This document shows, in pieces, positions 9,764 to 17,611 of a stretch of DNA of 64,000 bases (its first letter is position 1; every line of letters starts with the position of its first letter). The DNA comes from Thalassomonas haliotis (GTDB lineage Bacteria; Pseudomonadota; Gammaproteobacteria; Enterobacterales; Alteromonadaceae): the NCBI RefSeq assembly GCF_028657945.1, contig NZ_CP059693.1, forward strand, positions 2,728,001 through 2,792,000, written 5' to 3'. The notes under the pieces were generated by a model. That model searched no databases. It saw nothing but the letters and a program-made list of their open reading frames with translations, and was not told the origin of the DNA. A program made the translations under genes and the position numbers.

Positions 9764-9818
9764 ATGTGCTTTGCCGGGGTTATGGCTACGGCTGTATAAG
9801 CAGTAATTAAGGGGGTTT

Positions 9819-10280
9819 ATGGAAATCAGACGTGATGATCTTGCCGGGCAAGCAGTACAAGACTTGTTAAGCCGGCATTTGCAGACCTGTGCCTTGCACT
9901 CGCCGCCTGAAAGTGTTTTTGCCTTAGACCTGGACGGTTTGCGCGCACCTGAGCTGACCTTCTGGACTGTCTGGCAGCAGGATATTTTACTTGGCTGCGG
10001 GGCGCTTAAAGAAATAGCCCCGGGCCATGGTGAAATTAAATCTATGCATACCTGCCAGCGGCAACGGGGTAAAGGGGTGGGATCTTTTATGGTGGAATTT
10101 ATTATTAATGAAGCAGTCAACAGGCATTATCAGCGCCTGAGCCTGGAAACTGGCGCTATGGCGGCTTTTGCTCCCGCTCACAAGTTATATCAAAAATTTG
10201 GCTTTGATGAATGCCCGCCCTTTGGCGATTATCGTCTTGATCCCCATAGTTTATTTATGACGCTAACTTTATCGCGGTAA
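9819..10280 (+). CDS. GNAT-family N-acetyltransferase
   Basis: This 153-residue acetyl-CoA-dependent N-acetyltransferase has the beta4 strand GEIKSMHTCQRQRGKGVGS, holding the acetyl-CoA pyrophosphate-binding R-G-K-G-V-G loop. Motif B follows with HKLYQKFGFDECPPFGDY, the pattern of small-molecule or protein N-acetyltransferases of the YsnE/PhnO-like branch. It lies directly after the XRE-cupin regulator and may share its transcript. The substrate is unknown. Confidence 0.87.
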   Translation: MEIRRDDLAGQAVQDLLSRHLQTCALHSPPESVFALDLDGLRAPELTFWTVWQQDILLGCGALKEIAPGHGEIKSMHTCQRQRGKGVGSFMVEFIINEAVNRHYQRLSLETGAMAAFAPAHKLYQKFGFDECPPFGDYRLDPHSLFMTLTLSR

Positions 10281-10653
10281 GGACAGGTATCTGGGCCGGT
10301 CGTTGATGTTACTTTGAATACGCCTTAAAAGGAGATGCCTCTGGCTTCATGTTGGCTGAAATCAAAGTAGCTGTCTGTGCTGTCCATGTTTTCCTCGGTT
10401 AAAATACCTGAGTTGCCGGGCAGCATGTCTTAGAAAGCCCAACGAGAAAAATAAAGGTGAAACTTTCATCACAGCTGGCGATGAAATGGGCGTTATTGAG
10501 GTGAAAGCCATGACCGCCGGCGACAGTATAGATAACATTTAGGCCTTATCCCATTATGTTTGCCGTTTAGCGGCAAAGCCGAGTCCCGGCTGAGCTTTCT
10601 CTGCGCCATACTGTGATATTCTTGAGCTAGAACACCGATTTTCTGGAGCGAAC
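10281..10653. other. Intergenic region with possible gene remnant
   Basis: There is no intact gene in these 373 bases. Two short open stretches look protein-like. On the plus strand, about 10440-10543 ends in ...VKAMTAGDSIDNI and a stop. On the minus strand, a 20-codon frame starts MDSTDSYFDFSQ, with GAGGAAA before its ATG near 10390. Neither matches a family I know, so this may be a decayed gene. Confidence 0.3.
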
Positions 10654-11250
10654 ATGAAGATAGAGTTCTGGTTTGATTTTGCCAGCAGTTATTCTTATCC
10701 GGCGGCTATGTCAGTCGAAGCCCTGGCCAAAAAAGAAAATGTCGAACTATCCTGGCGGCCTTTTTTATTAGGGGCAATTTTTAACCGTCAGGGATGGCAG
10801 GACTCACCTTTTAATTTGTATCCGGCAAAAGGCGCTTATATGTGGCGTGATCTTGAGCGCTTGTGTGACGAGTTAGGGCTTGCCTTTACCCGGCCGAGCC
10901 AGTTTCCCCGAAATGGCCTGCTGGCGGCACGTGTTGCTTGTCTGTCTGGAGATGCTCCCTGGCTTGCAGATTTTATCCGGGCGGTTTTTACGGCAAATTT
11001 CGCCGATGATCTCGATATTGCTTCTCCCCGGGTGATTGCCTCTTGTCTTGAAGCCAGCGGCGCGCACAGTGCTGTGATCCTGAAAAAAGCGCAGCTGCCG
11101 TCGGCAAAATCCCGTTTGCGGGAGCAGACAGAGCAAGCTAGTCAAAGGGGACTTTTTGGCGCTCCTTCATTTTTTGTCGGCGAAGAACTGTTTTGGGGCA
11201 ATGACAGGTTGACTAGTGCTCTTAACTGGGCTGTAAAAAATCGCTATTGA
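10654..11250 (+). CDS. 2-hydroxychromene-2-carboxylate isomerase-like (kappa GST/DsbA fold)
   Basis: This 198-residue protein belongs to the DsbA-like thioredoxin family that includes kappa-class GST and HCCA isomerase. The N-terminal strand FWFDFASSYSY places a serine pair (Ser11-Ser12) where DsbA has its redox cysteine. The cis-Pro segment GAPSFFVGEELFWGNDRL is characteristic, as is the PFLLGAIF segment. Family enzymes use glutathione in aromatic degradation or conjugation. No aromatic catabolic genes are nearby, so a general glutathione-dependent role is as likely. The start has GGAGCG upstream. Confidence 0.9.
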   Translation: MKIEFWFDFASSYSYPAAMSVEALAKKENVELSWRPFLLGAIFNRQGWQDSPFNLYPAKGAYMWRDLERLCDELGLAFTRPSQFPRNGLLAARVACLSGDAPWLADFIRAVFTANFADDLDIASPRVIASCLEASGAHSAVILKKAQLPSAKSRLREQTEQASQRGLFGAPSFFVGEELFWGNDRLTSALNWAVKNRY

Positions 11251-11570
11251 TATAAGTGTTAGCCAATTGGCCCGCCTTGGCCGTCATGCCAGGGACAGAT
11301 TCCCCTTGATACAGCATGGTTGTTTGCCTGCCTTCAGCGTTTTCTGTACTCGCTGTAATGCATTAATCTGACGTGGCGCGGTTATTGACTATAATTTAAA
11401 CAATTCAGCCAATAAATTGCTGGCAGGCTCCCGCTGCGATTCAATCGGACTTGTGTTCATCATATGCGGGAACATGTTTATATTTACTTTGATATTCAAC
11501 ACGTTGTTTGCTTACGCTACAATAACAGATGTCACGTTAATAGCTCAGCATTTTCATAGAAGAAGTTATT
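11251..11570. other. Intergenic region, nothing recognised
   Basis: These 320 bases lie between the isomerase and the sulfotransferase. An open frame across its end (from 11417) overlaps the sulfotransferase in another frame and is not protein-like. No terminator or promoter could be assigned with confidence. Confidence 0.4.
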
Positions 11571-12596
11571 ATGACAATAATCAAACCTGTTTTTATATTA
11601 GGCTCACCCAGATCAGGGACGACATTATTAAACTCAGTGTTTTTTTCCACTAAGAAGTTTGCCCTGTATCAGTCCGAAACCCATCTTATGGATAAATGTG
11701 CGCCGGTTTATGGTGACTTATCCGATACAAAAAATTATCAGCGTTTTCTTCAGGACTGGTTGCAGTCGGTCAATTTTGAGCGAGCCAATCTTTGCCGAGA
11801 AAAATTTGCGCAAACGATCACTAAACAAGACCGGCAAAGTTATGCCTGTTTTTTAAAGAGGTTTATGGATCAAATCGCCATCAAGCAAGGACTGGATCAT
11901 TGGGTGGACAGTACACCGTCAAATGTTTTCCATATAGATGAAATTATTGCCACTTTCCCTGAGGTAAAAATAGTCCATGTTATTCGTGATGGCCGTGATG
12001 TCGCACAATCCATTAGAAAATTGGGCTGGCACGGCTGTAAATCAAACGATGACTCCCAATATCTGCTTTATGCCGCCCTTAACTGGCAAGAGGCTGTTAT
12101 TCAGGGACGCAAGGCCGGTGAACGTTACCCGGAGCAGTATATGGAATTGCATTATGAAAACCTGGTCAATGAGCCAGGTAAGGCCCTTAGCCGCCTCAGT
12201 GATTTTATCGGGGTCAGGTTTTGCGAACAGCAAGTGAAAAAGGTCAGGTTTGGCTCCCTCAGGGCGCCGAACTCTGAAGTGATGTCGGCGCAGGAGTCGG
12301 GCAAAGGCGGATTGATTAACTGTGCCGTAGGGCGATGGAAAAAGCTGCTTAGCGATGAAGAAAAGCAGCTGCTTAGCGGGGCTATAGGTAAAACGCTGAC
12401 ATCCCTTGGTTACCGGGAGGTAGCGGACTGTCGTCTTGGGCTGCTTGAAAAAATGAAGGTTTTTCATATAAGAAACAAGTTAAAACTCAGACGTTGGCTG
12501 CGTTTAAACACCATTCTCGGCAGATTAAGTGTTGGCCGTCTGTTGTGCTCCAAAGATGTACCCGTCAACATCAAGGAAACCAGTTACGGTGAATAA
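11571..12596 (+). CDS. PAPS-dependent sulfotransferase family protein
   Basis: A 341-residue cytoplasmic sulfotransferase. The 5'-phosphosulfate loop is GSPRSGTTLL at residues 11-20. The 3'-phosphate site is VHVIRDGRDVAQSIRKLGW in the middle of the protein, and YENLVNEPGKALSRL follows, as in the Sulfotransfer_3 family. A basic tail (KLKLRRWLRL) may associate with membrane or an acidic acceptor. It would transfer sulfate from PAPS to a hydroxyl or amine of a glycan, lipid or small molecule. No glycan cluster is adjacent and it appears monocistronic. Confidence 0.88.
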   Translation: MTIIKPVFILGSPRSGTTLLNSVFFSTKKFALYQSETHLMDKCAPVYGDLSDTKNYQRFLQDWLQSVNFERANLCREKFAQTITKQDRQSYACFLKRFMDQIAIKQGLDHWVDSTPSNVFHIDEIIATFPEVKIVHVIRDGRDVAQSIRKLGWHGCKSNDDSQYLLYAALNWQEAVIQGRKAGERYPEQYMELHYENLVNEPGKALSRLSDFIGVRFCEQQVKKVRFGSLRAPNSEVMSAQESGKGGLINCAVGRWKKLLSDEEKQLLSGAIGKTLTSLGYREVADCRLGLLEKMKVFHIRNKLKLRRWLRLNTILGRLSVGRLLCSKDVPVNIKETSYGE

Positions 12597-12632
12597 TAAG
12601 GGCCGTTGAATAAACTTATGGGAGATTTATTC

Positions 12633-12668
12633 CTGTCATTTCTCTTCAGTGACAGCCTTTATTATTCA
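12633..12668 (+). terminator. Weak terminator-like hairpin after sulfotransferase
   Basis: CTGTCA (12633-12638) pairs with TGACAG (12650-12655), followed by a T-rich but interrupted tract. The stem is short, so this is a tentative call. Confidence 0.35.
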
Positions 12669-12900
12669 TTTTCATGTTTTTGCAGATACTTGCAGTCCCA
12701 GGTAAAAATAACCTCAACTAACATATCAGGTTTTTAGTGGGGTTATCCTTTTTTCATTACATTTTAGCTATATACGTAACAAAGTGGGCTTCCTGTACCA
12801 TTGGCAGGCCCATATGTACCATTGAATATCTGATACTTGGCAGTAACGGCACTTCTTTTATAGTTTTTGGCCATTACTTCTTCATCACGGATAGCAAGCT

Positions 12901-13287
12901 ATGGCTAAAGCAAATGAGCTTCGTTTTAATGAAGCTCTGGAAACCTTACTGTTTTTGGGGTCAACAGATAATGCCGAGCTGTATAAGGCGTATCATGGCG
13001 TATTACAATGGCTGGATCATCAGGGAAACAGGCATCAGGCAATGGATACCATAGGGGAGCGCATTGCTTTACCCGGTTATGGTCGTTTCGGGGCGGTTGT
13101 AAATGCCGAATATCGTAAACGGGTACAGGCCTTATTGCTATTGCTGGCCACCCGGCATAAAAAAACCAGCGCTGAGCTTGAACAAATAAGCCGACGTTTG
13201 TGCTTGGGAGCGCCGCGAATGGACATTGTCATGGCAGAGCTTGCCGTAAATAACGGCGATATTGAAATGTCGCTTCCCTGTCATTAA
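12901..13287 (+). CDS. Hypothetical helical protein upstream of eCIS-like gene
   Basis: This 128-residue protein is predicted mostly helical, with segments such as LRFNEALETLLFLG and YRKRVQALLLLLATR. It has no signal peptide or membrane helix. I do not recognise its family. An in-frame stop lies just upstream, so ATG 12901 is the natural start, though its ribosome binding site is weak. It lies 99 bases before the 693-residue eCIS-payload-like gene on the same strand, so it could be a partner or regulator of it. The 304 bases before it hold no recognisable gene. Confidence 0.55.
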   Translation: MAKANELRFNEALETLLFLGSTDNAELYKAYHGVLQWLDHQGNRHQAMDTIGERIALPGYGRFGAVVNAEYRKRVQALLLLLATRHKKTSAELEQISRRLCLGAPRMDIVMAELAVNNGDIEMSLPCH

Positions 13288-13386
13288 CCCGGACAAGTTT
13301 TCGGGATATCTTGCTGCCCGGCCTCGAAAATTTCATGCTCTGCCCTAGAATTAAAGACGGGTCAAAGCGCAGGAAAAGGAGGGCAG

Positions 13387-15468
13387 ATGCACAGTCTTTA
13401 TGGCGTAGCACAGGCTAAATCAAGGGAGAGAACAGCAGGGCGCTCTGCCTGGTCTTTTTCTTTGCCGTATGGCAAGGAAAATGCCAGGATCCGCGAGCTC
13501 CTTCAGGCAGCCGACAGCCAGGCACAGTCGCAGCATGTTTCTTTGCAGCAAACAAGGCAACAAACAGGACGGCAAACCCGGCAGCAAAAGGCATCGCCGG
13601 GCAAGGCCGGTTCTTTGCCTGTTGCCGGCATTATTCAGCGCGATACCGGGGAGACCGCTGCCGTCATGGCACAGGGTAGCCGGGCGGGTTCGGGATTGCA
13701 GTTTTTCCCGGTAAATGTCACCGACACGCAAGTTGGCCCGGTATCCGTTGCCGGCGGCAGGCGCCATAGAAGAGCGAGCCGCTTAAATGTGATCATTGCC
13801 GCCAATATGACCCCCAGGCTGCTTGCCCGGGCATTATTGCCTTTGTGGACCGGCGCTACGCCTTTTACCCCGCCCGGGGCAACATCACCTTTACCCCTGG
13901 AAACTGTTGATGAAGAAACCCTGGCAAAAGCCCTGTTGGTGTATAACCGCAGTTATTTATCGCTACCGGATATGCCCCACTGGCAAGTCGGTTTACGCTT
14001 ACCTTTGCCGGTGCAAATCGATGAAACAACCGCCGTGGCAACAGTAAACCCGGGAGTTATCAGGTCCATTGCCGCGATGTTCCCCCAGGATATGGCGGTG
14101 TTGCTTGATAGCCATACCGCGAGCAATACCGTGCCCTCAGCCGCGATGTTGACAGCCGAAGTGGACGCCTTTTTAAGCCGATATTCAAGCGCGCAGCGAC
14201 GGGGCAGCAATCTTAGCGGCCGGGCCGAGAGAAATGTTCAGGCATTAAGGCCTTTTATTGAAGCTGTGTTTACCCGGGTTAATGCCGCTGACGGTTTTGC
14301 CCTGGCACTTGCCTTTATGACAGACCAGGTCAACCGGACTATTTCCCTGATCGGCAGCCAGCAAGACGGCGCTGCTATTCTTGGCCTGATACAAACCCGG
14401 CTAAATTCAGCTCCCGGGGATATTACTCCGGAGCAGCAAGGCCTGCTGGAGCGGGCAAACCGTATGCTGGCTCTGGTCAGCGGGGTTACAGCGGTTGCAC
14501 CGCCGGCTGAGCGGCGGCAGCGTCACAGGCGGCGCAGACTGGAAATGCGCCGCTCAAGAGTTGGACGTCCGTGTGCCTGCCTGGTGTTTATTCATAACGA
14601 TGAACGCAATGCCCGCCAGGCAGTACAAGATCTGCATTGGGCCTGCCGTTATAATCTTGCCATTATCGACCGGGGTACATTACGCAGCCGGGAGATCAAT
14701 GTCCCCGGGCAAGGCGCTACAGATCCCAATGAACTGTTTCCCGAATCGGTCCAGACAGAATGTACCGGCAATGAAGCCGCCTGCCGGCTGTATGAAGCGA
14801 GCCATAATAACCGCCGGGCAATGCAAATCCAGTTTTTCCTGACCATGAAAGCATGCTCAAAAAACTTCTCTTTGCCGACCATAGCCCTGCATAATAACCG
14901 CAGCAGTGAGACCGGTGCTTTTCGCGGCGCAGGGTTAACAGATCAGCAAAATGCTTCACTAAGGGGCGGGGTTGAGCGGGAAACGGCAAGCGGTAGCGGC
15001 AGTCGTGATGACTTGCGCAGCCGGTTACAGGCGGTCAGCCCTGGTGTCAGGGGCCGCAGGAGACCGGATTTTAGCCGGTTATTAAATTTAGGAGGCACCA
15101 CCAATATTTTTCGCTGGTGCAATATGCCGGAAATTGTCAGTTGTCATGTCGGCGATCCCGCCCACCCGGATTTTGTGATCTGGACCACCAACCGTGTCGA
15201 TTTCACCGCCTTTAGCGGACAAAACTTTAATGTGGTATTACAAGACAGGGCGGCGGGGGAGTCTGCTACCGACTTATCTACCCTATATGTGCGTCTTGGC
15301 AGCAATCACCGCTACATTAATATCGAAACCCCGCATAGCCGGCCAACCCGGTTGGACACACAAGCCGTACGCCGTGAAAATATGAATGCGATCACCGGGG
15401 CGCTGCGGGCACGTAACCTGCTTTGCTGTGATCCGGCCTTGCTTGGCTCGGTGGCGGATATGCCTTAA
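13387..15468 (+). CDS. eCIS-payload-like protein with putative M14-type metallohydrolase region
   Basis: This 693-residue protein has an N-terminal Gln/Arg-rich low-complexity stretch (about residues 48-65). A conserved module follows (about 105-385), containing NVIIAANMTPRLLARALLP, LAKALLVYNRSYL and VGLRLPLPVQIDE. From memory this module recurs in large proteins carrying the eCIS core (DUF4157) domain in myxobacteria, cyanobacteria and marine proteobacteria. The DUF4157 HExxH itself is absent. The C-terminal part has an HNDE pattern (His403, Glu406), a DPN at 446-448 and ALHNN with His502. That order resembles the HxxE...H zinc site of M14 carboxypeptidases and related amidohydrolases. It has several Cys residues and no signal peptide. 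AGGAGGG precedes the ATG closely. The eCIS link is family memory; the enzymatic call is inference. Confidence 0.6.
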   Translation: MHSLYGVAQAKSRERTAGRSAWSFSLPYGKENARIRELLQAADSQAQSQHVSLQQTRQQTGRQTRQQKASPGKAGSLPVAGIIQRDTGETAAVMAQGSRAGSGLQFFPVNVTDTQVGPVSVAGGRRHRRASRLNVIIAANMTPRLLARALLPLWTGATPFTPPGATSPLPLETVDEETLAKALLVYNRSYLSLPDMPHWQVGLRLPLPVQIDETTAVATVNPGVIRSIAAMFPQDMAVLLDSHTASNTVPSAAMLTAEVDAFLSRYSSAQRRGSNLSGRAERNVQALRPFIEAVFTRVNAADGFALALAFMTDQVNRTISLIGSQQDGAAILGLIQTRLNSAPGDITPEQQGLLERANRMLALVSGVTAVAPPAERRQRHRRRRLEMRRSRVGRPCACLVFIHNDERNARQAVQDLHWACRYNLAIIDRGTLRSREINVPGQGATDPNELFPESVQTECTGNEAACRLYEASHNNRRAMQIQFFLTMKACSKNFSLPTIALHNNRSSETGAFRGAGLTDQQNASLRGGVERETASGSGSRDDLRSRLQAVSPGVRGRRRPDFSRLLNLGGTTNIFRWCNMPEIVSCHVGDPAHPDFVIWTTNRVDFTAFSGQNFNVVLQDRAAGESATDLSTLYVRLGSNHRYINIETPHSRPTRLDTQAVRRENMNAITGALRARNLLCCDPALLGSVADMP

Positions 15469-15495
15469 AAAGAAGATAAAGAGTGACAGGGACAG

Positions 15496-15526
15496 CGGCA
15501 GCGTTTACCTGAAGTAAACACTGCCG
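15496..15526. repeat. Hairpin between eCIS-like gene and DUF1244 gene
   Basis: CGGCAGCGTTTAC (15496-15508) and GTAAACACTGCCG (15514-15526) form a 13-bp stem with one mismatch and a 5-base loop. There is no T tract on either side, so it is a structured transcript end rather than a typical intrinsic terminator. Confidence 0.5.
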
Positions 15527-15550
15527 GTGAAAAAGTGCTTTGGCGATTAG

Positions 15551-15841
15551 TTATTTTTTCGGGTTTAATTCGTTGAACCTGGCCAGTTGTTCCGGGGTTG
15601 CCGGCAGCTGATGTTTTTCTTTCCATTCGCTATAAGGCATGCCGTAAACCTGCTCGCGGGCGGTATCTATGTCGATTTCTACACCGAGTTTTTCCGCTTC
15701 GGCTACCGTCCATTTAGAAAAACAGTTACGGCAAAAACCGGCTAAATTCATCAGCTCGATATTCTGCACATCTTTGCGGCTATCCAGGTGGGCTAATAAA
15801 CGGCGAAAAACCGCCGCCTGTATTTGATCTTGTTTGTCCAT
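15551..15841 (-). CDS. DUF1244 family protein
   Basis: This 96-residue cytoplasmic protein fits DUF1244. It has a helical N-terminus ending FRRLLAHLDSRKDVQNIE, then LAGFCRNCFSKW with a C-x2-C pair that could bind metal, then YGMPYSEWKEKHQ near the end. I place the start at the ATG at 15841 (MDKQDQ) rather than the TTG at 15853. The family's function is unknown. It lies 62 bases after CsiV on the same strand and may share the Mfd-CsiV transcript. Confidence 0.92.
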   Translation of the reverse strand: MDKQDQIQAAVFRRLLAHLDSRKDVQNIELMNLAGFCRNCFSKWTVAEAEKLGVEIDIDTAREQVYGMPYSEWKEKHQLPATPEQLARFNELNPKK

Positions 15842-15903
15842 GGTAACTCTCAACTCTTGTTAACCGGGTGAATGAAGCAGCGCGGTAGCGCTGACTCTGT
15901 TGT

Positions 15904-17511
15904 TTAGTCGTTTTCTTGTGTTTCTGGTGCCGGTGGCTCGGGCCGTTGATAGCGGCGGATCTGTACTATCATGCCCATATAGGGATGATCGAAATAATGG
16001 ATTTCACCGCTGATCACCCGCCGGTTCTGCTTAAAATTAATCGCTTTAGGCCGTTGAGGCTCTTGTAAGCTAGTTCCCTGTGCAGCCAGTGCCTGGGTGG
16101 CCTGCTGCGCCAGTGTCATATCCATGATATTAAAGTCGGCGGTGATATATAAATAATGGTTGACATGTACCTTAAAGAAGCCGTCGAGAAACCAGGGCTG
16201 CACCGGCGGCTCGGGGGCATTGGCCAGCATCAGCTGCTCGCTGAAATCTTCGATATTTTGCTCAAGCGCCATCGGCGGTTTATTCAGCTCGTCAATCAAG
16301 CTGGTATCGCTAAGGGCAGCAGAAGTTAGCTTTTGCCCGGTTTCATCCAGGGTATCGATTTGTGCAAGAATATCCTGGATTTGCAGGTTCAGCCTTTGTT
16401 CGATAACCCGGGCCGGATCTGCTTGTGGCTCTTGGGCTAAACCAGGCAATTGGCCTGCCAGGGTTTGAGCCAAGACCTGCTCTTGTTCCCTGGACTTTGC
16501 CATGTCCTGCAGATATGACTTATGGGCCGCCTGGTAATAGCTTTGCAGGTTGTCACCGGCAAAGATGCGTAGCGGCAGCGCGCGGCGGCGTGATACTGTG
16601 GGTTGACGCCAGCCCAGGTGTAATAGCGGCTTAAAGTTTTTACTGCGTCTGAGCTGGGTAACTATGCTGCGCAATTTCAGCGAGTCTCTGCTCAATAAAT
16701 AGGGCACAGACGAGTACTCGTCTTCGATGCCGTCAATGTGCAGCGGCATTTTGGCTAGGGTAAAACCATCGAGGCTATATTCATTGTGATCTTGCTGATA
16801 TTGTTCAAAAAGTGCCTGCTCAAGGCGGCAAAGCGTACCGGGAAGAGCTTGTGGCGTATAGTGAAACTGAATTGGGGAAAATTCCTGCTCGGCTAAATCA
16901 ACCAGCTCAAGCTGCTCCGGGCTAAGTCCGGGAGCAAGTTCAGGATTTTCATCGATCCCTTCATTGGCATTGATGGCTTCAGGCAATGTCTGTCCAGCTT
17001 GCGCCGTCAGGTCGCTCTCAGCCCCCGTCTGCTCGTCGGCATCGCCGGTAAAGTCGCTGTCCGATGGTCTCTCGGTACCTGAGACAGCACTTAACTCAGG
17101 GCTGTAAAAAGCGGGCTCAGCAAAGTCAGCGGTAAGTGTCTGCTCCCGGGCAAGCCGGGTTAGCTGAATTTGCTCCAGGGTTTTGGGATTAAAGAGCTGC
17201 TGGCGGCTGTCGGCTATCGCCTGAGTGATCAGATCCAGGCTCTGCTGCTCATCACCACAGGCAGCAAGTTGCTGCTTTAAGGCGCCAATATCCGGGTTGA
17301 GATAAGGGGTCAGCAAATCCAGCACTTTTTTATATTTAGGTAGTGGTTGGCTGTCGGGAAAGTTCTCCTTCAACAAGGCCTTATCCGAAAGCTGGCTAAA
17401 TAAAATAACTTCCATTTCAAACCAGCGCTGATTGCTGCCTTTACTGGCTGCAAGGGCGCTGGCTGACATCAAAATGGCGCTGCCCAAGGCTAAAGCCCGG
17501 TTAAATTTCAT
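15904..17511 (-). CDS. csiV: CsiV-like peptidoglycan-binding protein
   Basis: A 535-residue exported protein with a signal peptide ending near ALA (about residue 22). The family-defining start of the mature domain is RWFEMEVILFSQ. The C-terminal section contains FFKVHVNHYLYITADFNI and IHYFDHPYMGMIVQIRRY, as in CsiV proteins. In Vibrio cholerae CsiV binds peptidoglycan and is needed for cell integrity in the presence of D-amino acids. The gene lies next to mfd there as well, and that linkage supports the call. The central section (about residues 135-210) is an acidic Glu/Asp/Ser-rich linker, longer than in Vibrio. Confidence 0.85.
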   Translation of the reverse strand: MKFNRALALGSAILMSASALAASKGSNQRWFEMEVILFSQLSDKALLKENFPDSQPLPKYKKVLDLLTPYLNPDIGALKQQLAACGDEQQSLDLITQAIADSRQQLFNPKTLEQIQLTRLAREQTLTADFAEPAFYSPELSAVSGTERPSDSDFTGDADEQTGAESDLTAQAGQTLPEAINANEGIDENPELAPGLSPEQLELVDLAEQEFSPIQFHYTPQALPGTLCRLEQALFEQYQQDHNEYSLDGFTLAKMPLHIDGIEDEYSSVPYLLSRDSLKLRSIVTQLRRSKNFKPLLHLGWRQPTVSRRRALPLRIFAGDNLQSYYQAAHKSYLQDMAKSREQEQVLAQTLAGQLPGLAQEPQADPARVIEQRLNLQIQDILAQIDTLDETGQKLTSAALSDTSLIDELNKPPMALEQNIEDFSEQLMLANAPEPPVQPWFLDGFFKVHVNHYLYITADFNIMDMTLAQQATQALAAQGTSLQEPQRPKAINFKQNRRVISGEIHYFDHPYMGMIVQIRRYQRPEPPAPETQEND

Positions 17512-17611
17512 TTATTATCTGACCCTTATCTATGGTTATTTTGGCACTGCTGGCAGTTATGATAACAAAATTCATCGCTGATTTAATACGTTTTATCATG
17601 TCGTTACAATA

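Noticed and set aside
12737-13054. 105-residue plus-strand frame overlapping the 12901 gene
   Set aside because: It overlaps a more protein-like frame, has no ribosome binding site, and its composition looks random.
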